Origin: Cesiribacteraceae bacterium YIM B00369
GTDB taxonomy: Bacteria > Bacteroidota > Bacteroidia > Cytophagales > Cyclobacteriaceae
Assembly (NCBI GenBank): GCA_017948555.1
Contig: JAFMYY010000026.1
Coordinates: forward strand, 335 to 64,334
DNA length: 64,000 nucleotides
Direction of reading: 5' to 3'
Shown: positions 44,823 through 53,726 of the stretch, in pieces
Layout: each line of letters begins with the position of its first letter
Position numbering within the stretch: position 1 is the stretch's first letter
Made by a program: the position numbers and the translations under genes
The notes under the pieces: generated by a model
The model's database searches: none
Seen by the model: the letters and a program-made list of their open reading frames with translations, nothing else
What the model was told of the DNA's origin: nothing

Positions 44823-46055
44823 TTAAAATTCAAGTTCAAAGCCTGCGCTTTTGAGGTTTTGCCAGTAGCGGGGGTAAGATTTATTTACCACCTCCGGCTC
44901 TTCAATTATTACCGGCAGCAGGCAGGCAAGGGGAGCAAATGCCATAGCCATCCGGTGATCGTCATAAGTGTCGATCCGCACAGGGCCTGAAGGTAAACTT
45001 TCGGAAGGAATCAATTCCCAGTGTCCTTCGGTTGGCTCGGTTAATTTGCCTCCTATTTTTGCCAGCTCATTTTGTACCGCTGCAATCCTGTCAGTTTCTT
45101 TAATCCGGAGGCTTTCGAGTCCTGTAAAGGAGCCGCTGATGCCTTTTGCCGCACAGGCTACAGCTACAGTTTGGGCAAGGTCGGGGCAGTGGGTAAAATC
45201 AACATTTATATGTTTCGCTGCTTCCTGCTTAAAAAGTTTAAGCTTTCCGTTTTCCCAGCTATGTCCCACACCTGCCGGAGCCATAATATCCAGGATACGG
45301 ATATCGCCCTGGAGTGAATCCGGCCTGAGTCCTAAGAGGTTGATTTCTGCTTTTTCAGCGAGGGCCACCTGGCTCAGCCAATAGCTGGCTCCTGACCAGT
45401 CAGATTCCACATGGTAGCTGTTGGCTTTGTAGGTTTGTCCGGGTGCAACTTTAATAATATTGTCATTCCACTCAGCCTTCACACCAAAACGCTCCATTAG
45501 CTGCAGGGTCATTTCTATATAGGGGCGGCTGCCTGTTTTACCTGTAAGTTGCAGTTCAAGGCCCTGCGGCAGGGCAGGGGCAGTCATGAGGAGGGCCGAT
45601 ATATACTGGCTGCTCACATCGCCGCGGATGCTCAGCTTATTGGTTTTTTGCTGAAATGGACCGCTTATTTTATGAGGCGGATAGCCTTCTTCTTTCTGAT
45701 ATTCTATTTTAGCGCCCAGTGTTCGCAGGGCATCCACTAAAATACCCACAGGGCGCTGCTGCATTCTTGGTGTTCCGGTCATGACCTTTTGCTGCCCCGT
45801 TACTGCAAAATAAGCAGTAAGGAAACGCATGGTGGTGCCGGCATCCAGCACATCCATTATTTCCTGGTCCAGCTGGAGCAGGCGCTGCATGGTTTGAGTA
45901 TCCCTGGCTTCGGATAAATTTTCAAGGGTAGCTTTCTCCGGGCAAAGAGCAGCAATAATCAAAGCGCGGTTACTTTCGCTTTTTGATGCAGGCAGCTGAA
46001 TATCAGTAGCTAAAAGGTTTTTATTGGTTCTTATAGAAACAGCTTGGGCAGTCAT
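44823..46055 (-). CDS. aroA: 3-phosphoshikimate 1-carboxyvinyltransferase (EPSP synthase)
   Basis: 410 residues. It joins shikimate-3-phosphate and phosphoenolpyruvate, the sixth step of the shikimate pathway. The motifs are PASKSESNRALIIAAL (shikimate/PEP binding), DAGTTMRFLTAYFA, LRIKETDRIAAV and TYDDHRMAMAFAPLA. It is a compact form, a little shorter than the E. coli enzyme (427). It is on the same strand as aroB and the DAHP synthase gene but separated from them by a divergent YtxH-like gene. Confidence 0.95.
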   Translation of the reverse strand: MTAQAVSIRTNKNLLATDIQLPASKSESNRALIIAALCPEKATLENLSEARDTQTMQRLLQLDQEIMDVLDAGTTMRFLTAYFAVTGQQKVMTGTPRMQQRPVGILVDALRTLGAKIEYQKEEGYPPHKISGPFQQKTNKLSIRGDVSSQYISALLMTAPALPQGLELQLTGKTGSRPYIEMTLQLMERFGVKAEWNDNIIKVAPGQTYKANSYHVESDWSGASYWLSQVALAEKAEINLLGLRPDSLQGDIRILDIMAPAGVGHSWENGKLKLFKQEAAKHINVDFTHCPDLAQTVAVACAAKGISGSFTGLESLRIKETDRIAAVQNELAKIGGKLTEPTEGHWELIPSESLPSGPVRIDTYDDHRMAMAFAPLACLLPVIIEEPEVVNKSYPRYWQNLKSAGFELEF

Positions 46056-46234
46056 GGATGTTTTTTAGTTAAAGGTACGCCGGAAAGGTATAATGAGCTT
46101 TCTCCGGCATTTTTAGAACTTCTCAAAAATTTTTGCGTAATTTAAATATTGGGCAAAGCGTAAACAAGTTTGCTCTCTTTTAGTTAAAATAGTTCACGTA
46201 TTTTTTTGTAACTCTTAATCCTTAATCTTATTTT

Positions 46235-46492
46235 ATGAATAACTCAAACAAAACTTTTATTGCCTTTTTAGCCGGAGCAGCAGCCGGAGTTGCGATTGGT
46301 ATGTTACTTGCTCCGGAAAGCGGCGACATAACACGCGATAAACTTTCCCGCCAGGCTGACCTTTTGCTGGGTGACCTGGAAGATCAGTGGGAAGTTGGCT
46401 TTCAGAAAATCAAAGAATTAACTGACAGCGCCCTTGCCGAGGCTGAAAGGCTTAAAGAAGAAGGCGAGCGGGCGGTAAAAGAAAGAGCTTAA
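46235..46492 (+). CDS. YtxH domain small membrane protein
   Basis: 85 residues. A single N-terminal helix with the family signature FLAGAAAGVAIGMLLAPESG is followed by a helical charged tail (RDKLSRQADLLLGDL...AERLKEEGERAVKERA). YtxH proteins are general-stress-associated in Bacillus; the function is not established. It is embedded between aroA and aroB on the opposite strand. Confidence 0.82.
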   Translation: MNNSNKTFIAFLAGAAAGVAIGMLLAPESGDITRDKLSRQADLLLGDLEDQWEVGFQKIKELTDSALAEAERLKEEGERAVKERA

Positions 46493-46517
46493 TATTTCAG
46501 ATATAGAAAATAAGAAT

Positions 46518-46548
46518 AAAAAAGGTTGGCTTACTGCCAGCCTTTTTT
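46518..46548. terminator. Bidirectional terminator overlapping the 3' end of aroB
   Basis: A stem of about 13 pairs (46518-46530 with 46536-46548, one G-T pair) flanked by A6 and T6. The aroB stop codon (46531-46533) sits in the loop, so its last codons form one arm. It ends both the YtxH gene and aroB. Confidence 0.85.
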
Positions 46549-47586
46549 ATTGTACCATTCCAGCGATTCCCGGATATCCTGCCTGCTGATGGGGATATTA
46601 ATGACCGCTTCGCCGGTTTTTGCCAGTAAAGTACAGTTTATTACGCCCTGCTCATTCTTTTTATCCTGAAGCGCGAGATCCATAATGGCAGGAAAGATAT
46701 CCTGGTTTATTGGTTCTGTGGGCCATACAGAGGCAATGTAATGACATATTTCCTTCAATGATTCTGCTGTTAAGCCGGATTTCTGTTGAGCCAGGTAGCT
46801 CTCGCAGATCATACCTATCGCAATAGCCTCCCCATGCAGTAGCTTGTTTTCTGCTTGTTCAAGGAAGAAGCTTTCTATAGCGTGCCCGATAGTATGCCCG
46901 AAATTAAGAACCTTCCGAAGGCCTTTTTCCGTAGGGTCAGCGGTAGTTATGCTGTGCTTGATCTCCACACTGTGTTTAATAATCTCCCTCCAGTTCAAAT
47001 CCTGCCAGCCTTCTTTGGGTAAGGTTCTCCAATGGGCCAGGTCCGCAATAAGGGCATGTTTTAATACTTCAGCGTAGCCGGACCGTAACTCACGGAAAGG
47101 CAGGGTGCTCAGGAAGCGGGGATCAATCAGTACGGCATCGGCGTCCTGAAACAACCCTATGTGGTTTTTAAATCCCATAAAGTCTATCCCTAATTTGCCT
47201 CCCACGCTGGCATCTACCTGCGAAAGAAGGGTGGTGGGGATGTTGATGAAGCGGATACCACGTTTGTAGGTAGCGGCACAAAATCCTCCCATGTCGGTTA
47301 TTACGCCACCTCCAAGGTTAATGAGCAGGCCTTTTCTGTCAAAGCCGGCATCGGTAAGCTCTTTCCAGATGTGTGTGCAGCTGGCAATATTCTTATTTTC
47401 TTCTCCGCTCTGTATCTGTATAAATACAGTTGTTTCCGGAAGAATTTTCCTTATTTCAGGCAGGCAATGCTGGTTTGTGTTTTCGTCGGTTAAAACTGCA
47501 ACACGGGAGTAGTTTCCTTTAAGCAGCAAATCCGCCAGTGTTTTGCTGGCGGATTCCTGAATGTAAATATGTGACGGAAGGCTCAA
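46531..47586 (-). CDS. aroB: 3-dehydroquinate synthase
   Basis: 351 residues from a TTG start at 47586, which overlaps the stop of the preceding gene (TTGA) and is the only good start since no ATG occurs before the conserved core. It converts DAHP to 3-dehydroquinate with NAD and a divalent metal. The motifs are GGGVITDMGGFCAATYKRGI, TTLLSQVDASVGGKLGIDF and FGHTIGHAIES. It is translationally coupled to the upstream DAHP synthase gene, so two consecutive pathway steps are co-expressed. The terminator lies within its last codons. Confidence 0.94.
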   Translation of the reverse strand: MSLPSHIYIQESASKTLADLLLKGNYSRVAVLTDENTNQHCLPEIRKILPETTVFIQIQSGEENKNIASCTHIWKELTDAGFDRKGLLINLGGGVITDMGGFCAATYKRGIRFINIPTTLLSQVDASVGGKLGIDFMGFKNHIGLFQDADAVLIDPRFLSTLPFRELRSGYAEVLKHALIADLAHWRTLPKEGWQDLNWREIIKHSVEIKHSITTADPTEKGLRKVLNFGHTIGHAIESFFLEQAENKLLHGEAIAIGMICESYLAQQKSGLTAESLKEICHYIASVWPTEPINQDIFPAIMDLALQDKKNEQGVINCTLLAKTGEAVINIPISRQDIRESLEWYNKKGWQ

Positions 47587-48665
47587 ATCTTCTCTTCTTT
47601 TTGCGCGTTAAGAATTTTTGTTTGTTTTTTAATAGAAGCCTGGTGAAGGAGCTTGAAAAGATCCTTTACAAAAGATTTCTTCAGCGAAAGCTTCTTGCCC
47701 CAAACCGGACGCGTTTCAAAAACATCGTTCCAGCGGTCCATATCAAGAATAGCAAGATCGTGTTCACGCTTATATTCACCAACTCTTTCCACTAATTCCA
47801 TTCTGCGGTGGATGGCTTCAAGAATATCACGGTCGGCCTGGTCAATCTGGTGGCGCATTTCAGACAGCTTATCCATAAACTCCGGATGCAGGGAAGCTAC
47901 ATCGCGTTTACGAAGGTTACCCATAATTTCACCCAGCTGCTGAGGAGTTACCTGCTGCTTGGCATCACTCCATGCGGATGGAGGGTTCGGGTGTGTTTCG
48001 ATCATCAGACCATCGTAGTTCAGGTCCAGGGCAATCTGAGAAAGACTTTCTATGTATTTGCTGTCCCCTGCAATATGGCTTGGATCGCAAAGGAGCGGAA
48101 GGTCAGGGAAGTGTTGCTTAAACTCAATCGGAATCTGCCATAGCGGCTGGTTACGGTAACGGCTGTCGCCATAAGCAGAGAAACCACGGTGTATGGCTCC
48201 GAGTTTTTTGATATTACGGCCGGCAAGGCGTTCAATAGCGCCTATCCATAAAGCAAGATCAGGGTTGATCGGGTTTTTAACCAGAACAGGTTTTTCAGTG
48301 CCTTCAAGGGCATCGGCAATTTCCTGAACGGTAAATGGGTTAACAGTGGAGCGGGCTCCCAGCCAGAGAACGTCAATGTCATATTTAAGGGCGGCTTCCA
48401 CGTGCTGAGGGTTGGCAACCTCTACGGCAAAGGCTAAACCTGTTTCTTCCTTAATGTCTTTAATCCACTGAAGGGCTTCAACGCCTACACCTTCGAAGCT
48501 GTTAGGTCTGGTGCGGGGTTTCCATACGCCTGCGCGAACCAATTTAATTCCCTTAGCCTGTACAGCAAGTGCGGTTTCTCTTAACTGATCAGGTGTTTCG
48601 GCACTGCAAGGTCCTGCAATATACAGGGGATCAGTACCATATGCTGATATCCATTTTTTTTCCAT
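47583..48665 (-). CDS. Bifunctional DAHP synthase / chorismate mutase
   Basis: 360 residues from ATG 48665. The N-terminal domain (about 1-265) is a KDO8P-synthase-like DAHP synthase: YIAGPCSAETPDQLRETAL, VRAGVWKPRTRPNSFEGVG, VLVKNPINPDLALWIGAIERL, PLLCDPSHIAGD. The C-terminal domain (about 270-350) is an AroQ-type chorismate mutase (MRHQIDQADRDILEAIHRRMELVERVGEYKREH). The fusion puts the first step of the shikimate pathway and the mutase that takes its end product in one protein, which allows feedback through the mutase domain. It precedes aroB with a 4-base overlap. Confidence 0.92.
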   Translation of the reverse strand: MEKKWISAYGTDPLYIAGPCSAETPDQLRETALAVQAKGIKLVRAGVWKPRTRPNSFEGVGVEALQWIKDIKEETGLAFAVEVANPQHVEAALKYDIDVLWLGARSTVNPFTVQEIADALEGTEKPVLVKNPINPDLALWIGAIERLAGRNIKKLGAIHRGFSAYGDSRYRNQPLWQIPIEFKQHFPDLPLLCDPSHIAGDSKYIESLSQIALDLNYDGLMIETHPNPPSAWSDAKQQVTPQQLGEIMGNLRKRDVASLHPEFMDKLSEMRHQIDQADRDILEAIHRRMELVERVGEYKREHDLAILDMDRWNDVFETRPVWGKKLSLKKSFVKDLFKLLHQASIKKQTKILNAQKEEKI

Positions 48666-48913
48666 CTGCAAATTTTACTCTTTTCGCCGTAAAAGTAAAG
48701 CAAAGTGCCCATAATTACTATGTTATTTCCCGTAGAATATGTAAGAAGCAGGCCCTTTTTGCAGAAAAAGAAATATGCCGGCAGCTGATTTCGCAACAGA
48801 AAAACTGAAAATAGCTGTTTTGAGACATTCCGGCAGTGCATTTACCTGCTTTTCAGGAGCAGGGAAAAAACTAATAACTGGTGAGGTCGTATATTAAACC
48901 GACCCTTTTGCAT

Positions 48914-50116
48914 ATGGAAACAGTAACTCAAGTGAATGAAACCAATCTGTCTTTTGATGATACCGCTGTGGCATTTGCCGGCCAGCCTGATGAGATGCTG
49001 CGCAGGAAATATCTGATCTTTGCTGCTATGAATAACCCGCTGCTGACCTCTGCAGGTTCTTCTGTCCTGAAAAAATCGTTTGACTGGGGGCTCCCTGTAA
49101 AGGGTATAGTTAAGGAAACCATTTTTGAGCAATTCTGTGGTGGTGAAACTATTGAAGAAAGTGAAAAAACGATTAATGAACTGGCAGTTCTTAATGTGGG
49201 TACCATTCTGGATTATTCTGTAGAGGGAGAAAAAACTGAGGAAGTTTTTGAAGCTACCGCGCGGGAAGTGCTGCGTACGGTGGAAAAAGCAAAAAACACT
49301 CCCTCCATTCCTTTTTGTGTGCTCAAGCTTACCGGCATTGCCCGTTTCAGTTTGCTGGAAAAATTACAACAGGAGGGCAATCTCACGGAAGGGGACAGGC
49401 AAAGCCTTGAACAGGTGCGGAGCAGGCTTGACATGATATGCAGGTCCTGCAAAGAGGCAGGGGTACGTATTTTTATAGATGGAGAAGAAACATGGGTGCA
49501 GAATGCTATAGACCAGCTGGTTTATGAAATGATTAAAAAATACAACAGTGAAAGTGCTGTAGTATATAATACCTTCCAGATGTACAGAAAAGATGGCATG
49601 CAGCAGCTTAGGAAAGCGATGCATTTTGCTGCCACGCATCAGGTTTGGCTCGGTGCAAAACTGGTTCGTGGTGCCTATATGGAAAAGGAGCGGGAGAGAG
49701 CCGCGGAAATGGAATATCCTGATCCCATAAATCCTTCCAAAGAAGTTACAGACGATCTATACAATCAGGGCCTTAAATTCTGTCTCGACAATAAGCAGCG
49801 CATAGCCCTCTGCTCAGGTTCCCATAATGACTACAGCAATTACTACCTCACCTTATTGATAGAAAAACATGGGCTGAAGCGAAATGACCCGCGGGTATGG
49901 TTTGCCCAGCTATACGGAATGAGTGATAACCTCTCTTTCGCTCTCGCCGCACATGGTTATAATGTAGCTAAATATGTTCCATATGGTCCGGTAAAGCATG
50001 TATTGCCTTACCTCATCCGCCGGGCAAAGGAAAACACTTCAATCATGGGGCAGACCAGCCGCGAGCTGCAGCTCATAAAGCGGGAAATGAAGAGGAGGGG
50101 TATCAGGCTTCTTTGA
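48914..50116 (+). CDS. Proline dehydrogenase family protein
   Basis: 400 residues from ATG 48914; a GTG at 48881 is a less likely start. The FAD barrel shows LGAKLVRGAYMEKER, LCSGSHNDYSNYYL and the substrate-binding PYLIRRAKENTSI close to the end. It oxidises proline to pyrroline-5-carboxylate, passing electrons to the quinone pool. It is a single-function enzyme without the P5C dehydrogenase domain of PutA. Read alone, divergent from the shikimate genes. Confidence 0.88.
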   Translation: METVTQVNETNLSFDDTAVAFAGQPDEMLRRKYLIFAAMNNPLLTSAGSSVLKKSFDWGLPVKGIVKETIFEQFCGGETIEESEKTINELAVLNVGTILDYSVEGEKTEEVFEATAREVLRTVEKAKNTPSIPFCVLKLTGIARFSLLEKLQQEGNLTEGDRQSLEQVRSRLDMICRSCKEAGVRIFIDGEETWVQNAIDQLVYEMIKKYNSESAVVYNTFQMYRKDGMQQLRKAMHFAATHQVWLGAKLVRGAYMEKERERAAEMEYPDPINPSKEVTDDLYNQGLKFCLDNKQRIALCSGSHNDYSNYYLTLLIEKHGLKRNDPRVWFAQLYGMSDNLSFALAAHGYNVAKYVPYGPVKHVLPYLIRRAKENTSIMGQTSRELQLIKREMKRRGIRLL

Positions 50117-50314
50117 TTCCGGACAGGCAGAAACAGAGAAATAAAGAATGATAGAATGATAGAATCTTATCCTGTCAGAAATGGTGCTGTTGTTTTGGGC
50201 TGATGTTATCGCAGGACCTGCTCTGTTTTTTTGGATTTCAATCATCAGATACAATTTCCATTTCCTCATTTTCAAAATATCCCGCTTCCTCATTAAAAAG
50301 CCATGTTAAATTAC

Positions 50315-50322
50315 TAAATTTG
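50315..50322 (+). promoter_or_regulatory. Probable -7 element of lysS
   Basis: TAAATTTG, an exact match to TANNTTTG, 58 bases before the lysS ATG at 50381. No TTG is seen at 17-23 bases spacing. Confidence 0.4.
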
Positions 50323-50380
50323 CCGCCGACTAAAAGACAAAAGGCAGATAGCTGCTTTTAAACTATAAATAGACTGTCGT

Positions 50381-52114
50381 ATGCAGCATTTAAGCGAACA
50401 GGAAATCCGGCGCCGCGAAGAACTGGAAGAATTGCGCAAACTGGGTATCAACCCTTATCCTTCAGAAACCTTTGAGGTAAATGTTACTGCTAAGGATATC
50501 CATAAAAATTACGAAAAGCAGAAAACCGACTATAAAGATATTTCAATAGCGGGCCGTATCATGAGCAAACGCATCATGGGTTCCGCTTCTTTTGCTGAAT
50601 TGCAGGATTCCACAGACCGCATACAGCTTTATTTCCGGCGCGATGATATCTGCCAGGGGGAAGACAAGACGCTTTATAATACTGTATTTAAAAAATTACT
50701 GGATATAGGCGATTTTATTGGTGTGAGAGGGTATGTATTTACTACTCAAACCGGCGAAATTTCTGTTCATGTAACAGAACTGAAAATCCTTACCAAATCG
50801 TTGCGACCTTTGCCAATTGTAAAAGAGCGTGAAGATGAGCAGGGGAATGTGGTACGTTACGATGCCTTTGACGATCCTGAGCAGCGCTATCGCCAGCGTT
50901 ATGTGGATATGGTGGTAAACCCTCATGTACGGGAAACGTTCCGCAAGAGAAGCCAGCTGGTGCATTCCATGCGTTCTTACCTGAACGACCGCGGCTACCT
51001 GGAGGTGGAAACGCCTATCCTGCAGCCTCTTTACGGTGGTGCTGCTGCGCGTCCTTTCAAAACACACCACAATACGCTGGACATGACCCTGTACCTGCGT
51101 ATTGCCAATGAACTGTACCTGAAGCGCCTTATTGTAGGTGGCTATGATGGCGTATATGAGTTTGCCAAGGATTTCAGGAATGAAGGTATGAGCCGTTTCC
51201 ATAACCCTGAATTTACGCAGGTTGAGCTGTATGTAGCCTATAAGGACTACAACTGGATGATGGACCTTGTGGAGGAGATGGTGGAGAAAGTAGCCATGGA
51301 TCTGCACGGCACTACCGAAGTGCAGGTAGGGCAGCACAAGATTAATTTCCAGCGCCCCTGGAAGCGCTTTACCATGTTTGAGGCTATCGACCACTTTACA
51401 GGAATTGATATTTCAGAAATGGATGAAGCGCAGCTGCGTGAAACCTGCAAAAAGCTGGATGTTCCTGTGGATGATACAATGGGTAAAGGTAAGCTGATAG
51501 ATGAGATCTTTGGTGAAAAGTGCGAGGCAAATCTTATCCAGCCAACCTTTATTACTGACTATCCCGTGGAAATGTCGCCGCTGGCGAAGCGCCACCGTAC
51601 CAAAGAAGGTTTGGTGGAACGTTTTGAAGCTATTTGTAACGGAAAGGAAATCTGTAATGCATTCTCGGAACTGAACGATCCTATAGATCAGCGCAGGCGT
51701 TTTGAAGAGCAGATTGAGCTGGGCAAGCGCGGCGATGAAGAAGCGATGATGCTGGATGAGGATTTCCTTCGTGCAATTGAATATGGAATGCCACCAACTG
51801 CAGGGCTTGGAATTGGTATTGATCGCCTGAGCATGATCATGACCAACTCTAATTCTATTCAGGATGTGTTGTTCTTCCCGCAGATGCGACCGGAGAAAAA
51901 AATAAAATTTGCCACTGACCAGGAATTTAAAGATCAGGGAGTTCGCGAAGAGCTGATTCCGATTTTGCGGGAACTGAAAGTACTTACTATGGAGCAGTTA
52001 AAAAACAGCACTCCCACTAAGCTTTTTAATGATATTTGTGGAACACGCAAAAAAATGAAGCTTAAAGATGTGAAAAACCCTACCCTTGAAGAGGTGGAAG
52101 GATGGATTCACTAA
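50381..52114 (+). CDS. lysS: Lysyl-tRNA synthetase, class II
   Basis: 577 residues; the last ~75 residues extend beyond the ~505 of E. coli LysS. An N-terminal OB-fold anticodon domain ([32 protein letters not shown]) is followed by the class II core: motif 2 [22 protein letters not shown], motif 3 [13 protein letters not shown]. It charges tRNA-Lys. The C-terminal extension ([47 protein letters not shown]) is a small helical domain I believe to be common in Bacteroidota. A MITE-like element with a hairpin starts 48 bases after the stop. Confidence 0.96.
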   Translation: MQHLSEQEIRRREELEELRKLGINPYPSETFEVNVTAKDIHKNYEKQKTDYKDISIAGRIMSKRIMGSASFAELQDSTDRIQLYFRRDDICQGEDKTLYNTVFKKLLDIGDFIGVRGYVFTTQTGEISVHVTELKILTKSLRPLPIVKEREDEQGNVVRYDAFDDPEQRYRQRYVDMVVNPHVRETFRKRSQLVHSMRSYLNDRGYLEVETPILQPLYGGAAARPFKTHHNTLDMTLYLRIANELYLKRLIVGGYDGVYEFAKDFRNEGMSRFHNPEFTQVELYVAYKDYNWMMDLVEEMVEKVAMDLHGTTEVQVGQHKINFQRPWKRFTMFEAIDHFTGIDISEMDEAQLRETCKKLDVPVDDTMGKGKLIDEIFGEKCEANLIQPTFITDYPVEMSPLAKRHRTKEGLVERFEAICNGKEICNAFSELNDPIDQRRRFEEQIELGKRGDEEAMMLDEDFLRAIEYGMPPTAGLGIGIDRLSMIMTNSNSIQDVLFFPQMRPEKKIKFATDQEFKDQGVREELIPILRELKVLTMEQLKNSTPTKLFNDICGTRKKMKLKDVKNPTLEEVEGWIH

Positions 52115-52162
52115 GCCAATAAGCTAAATAATTAATTAGCTTAAGGTTTTCTTATACAAACA

Positions 52163-52323
52163 AGAGGCTGTCTCAAAAGGGACAGCCTCTTTTTGTAAGC
52201 AATATATCTTTCTGAATTATATTTATTTACTTCCCACTACTTCTAATGAAAAGGGGAAGAATGGCTGGGTTTGAAATTATATTTGGCACTAAAATTCAAT
52301 GTTGAACTTTTGAGACAACCTCT
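52163..52323 (-). repeat. MITE-like element, copy A (161 bp)
   Basis: The ends are inverted repeats, AGAGGCTGTCTCAAAAG (52163-52179) and, on the other strand, AGAGGTTGTCTCAAAAG (from 52323 back), 16 of 17 matching. The interior has no coding capacity. The outer arm also forms an internal 10-bp hairpin (AGAGGCTGTC with GACAGCCTCT) followed by T5, which can act as the lysS terminator. Read on the minus strand, it aligns end to end with copy B at 53141-53300, including CATTGAATTT after the first end and AAAAGAGGCT before the last hairpin. No obvious target duplication is visible. Confidence 0.7.
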
Positions 52324-52344
52324 TTTTTTACTTGTAAAAAAGGA

Positions 52345-52953
52345 TTAGCTTCTGCTGTGCTTTAGCAGCCACTCATAAATTGCGGAATTGTTGTAGGTTT
52401 CAGTCCAGGAGTCGTGGTAAAGGTTGGGGTAGAGGGTTAGTTCCGCTTTTCCACCGGCTTCCTTAATGGCTTCAGTCATTGCCAGTGTTTCTTCCACAGG
52501 AACAATATCGTCCTTTTCTCCGTGGAAAGCCCATACAGGCATTTTTGTTAACTTTTTGGCGGTGGAAGGATCTCCTCCGCCGCAAACCGGAATAATTGCT
52601 GCAAACTTTTCGGGGTTTGCAGCTGCCCAGTGCCAGGTGCCATAGCCTCCCATGCTTATGCCGCTGAGGTAAACCCGGCTAAGGTCGGCATTCACTTCAG
52701 AAAGCACTTCATTGAGCCAGTTATTCAGGGAGTGAACCTCCCAATAGGAGCGGGCCGGGCATTGGGGTGATGCAACCACGAAAGGGAAATCATCTTTGCC
52801 TTTCAGGTACGCGGGAAGCCCCTGCCGTTGCAGTAAGCTCAGGTCATTGCCACGCTCTCCCGCGCCATGGAGGAACAGGATGAGGGGCCACTTCTTATTT
52901 TCTTCAGGATTATAAACGGATGGGGAATATATTTTATATCGGTAAGTCTTCAT
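52345..52953 (-). CDS. Prolyl-oligopeptidase-type esterase/lipase (alpha/beta hydrolase)
   Basis: 202 residues from ATG 52953. The catalytic triad is readable: nucleophile in LSGISMGGYGTWHWAA, Asp in HGEKDDIVPVEET, His in NLYHDSWTETY. The oxyanion segment is ILFLHGAGERG. It is similar to feruloyl-esterase-like and phospholipase/carboxylesterase family enzymes in Bacteroidota but has no signal peptide. It lies between the two MITE-like copies in inverted orientation, 22 bases from the end of copy A. The substrate is unknown. Confidence 0.85.
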   Translation of the reverse strand: MKTYRYKIYSPSVYNPEENKKWPLILFLHGAGERGNDLSLLQRQGLPAYLKGKDDFPFVVASPQCPARSYWEVHSLNNWLNEVLSEVNADLSRVYLSGISMGGYGTWHWAAANPEKFAAIIPVCGGGDPSTAKKLTKMPVWAFHGEKDDIVPVEETLAMTEAIKEAGGKAELTLYPNLYHDSWTETYNNSAIYEWLLKHSRS

Positions 52954-53140
52954 GTTCAATCTTTATCAGGTTTGATTGAATATACGAAAGGTGTACAGGA
53001 TGGGTGCAGGAATATGCCAGTGATTAAACCGGTGGTGAAAATCAGGGCTTTTTGTGCAGGAAAAATTCCTGCTGAAGGCCGGAGCCGGTAAAGTTTCAGT
53101 AGGGGAGTGTTGCTCTTTCCTTCGTCAGCTTATAAATAAA

Positions 53141-53300
53141 AGAGGCTGCCTCAGAAGCCCGGCATTGAATTTCAGGACCAACTTAAATTCTGACTTCTGT
53201 GTTGATAATATCTGTCATCAAAATGAAAGGTTGATACAGCCCCAACGAAAAGAAATTGTTTGGCAAATAAAAAGAGGCTATCCCTTTTGAGAAAGCCTCT
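53141..53300 (+). repeat. MITE-like element, copy B (160 bp)
   Basis: The inverted ends are AGAGGCTGCCTCAGAAG (53141-53157) and, on the other strand, AGAGGCTTTCTCAAAAG (from 53300 back), 14 of 17 matching. It is homologous to copy A and in the opposite orientation, with the same length. Its right end carries a hairpin (AGAGGCT at 53273-53279 with AGCCTCT at 53294-53300), which on the minus strand can terminate the small membrane-protein gene at 53355-53561. The rest of the gap 52954-53354 holds nothing I can name. Confidence 0.65.
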
Positions 53301-53354
53301 TTTCTGTAATATTAGGGAGTGACTTTTTTTCAGAACACTTATAGAGTAAAGGTT

Positions 53355-53561
53355 TTAATCATTCTTTCCTTTCTTTAAAGTGTCTATCAGCTCATTGATC
53401 AGAACCTTTTGATCTTTCTGGAAATGGTTCCTGTTCTGCTGAATGGCAAGATTTGCGTTGATCCAACGGGCAGCTATCAAAATGCCAATGATCAGCAGAG
53501 CTAATACAAACAAGGGCCCGAGCATTGTAGCCAGGCCTAAAACTTTCAATAAAGCTTCCAT
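53355..53561 (-). CDS. Small single-pass membrane protein
   Basis: 68 residues: one hydrophobic segment (about 4-30, LLKVLGLATMLGPLFVLALLIIGILIAA) and a polar helical tail (QQNRNHFQKDQKVLINELIDTLKKGKND). No family is recognised. It stands alone between copy B and the LptD gene, with its own likely terminator in copy B. Confidence 0.5.
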   Translation of the reverse strand: MEALLKVLGLATMLGPLFVLALLIIGILIAARWINANLAIQQNRNHFQKDQKVLINELIDTLKKGKND

Positions 53562-53726
53562 TTGGGTGTAGTATATTTCGTTTAGTAGTATTTCAAGGCA
53601 ATATTACAAGATAAAATATGACTTACCAAATAACATTAAAAAAGAATTTTTTTCTTTATCAGGCTGATTTCCTAAAAGATAACGGGCCCCGCCTTTCTTG
53701 TTACTTTAACCGGTAATTACCTGATA

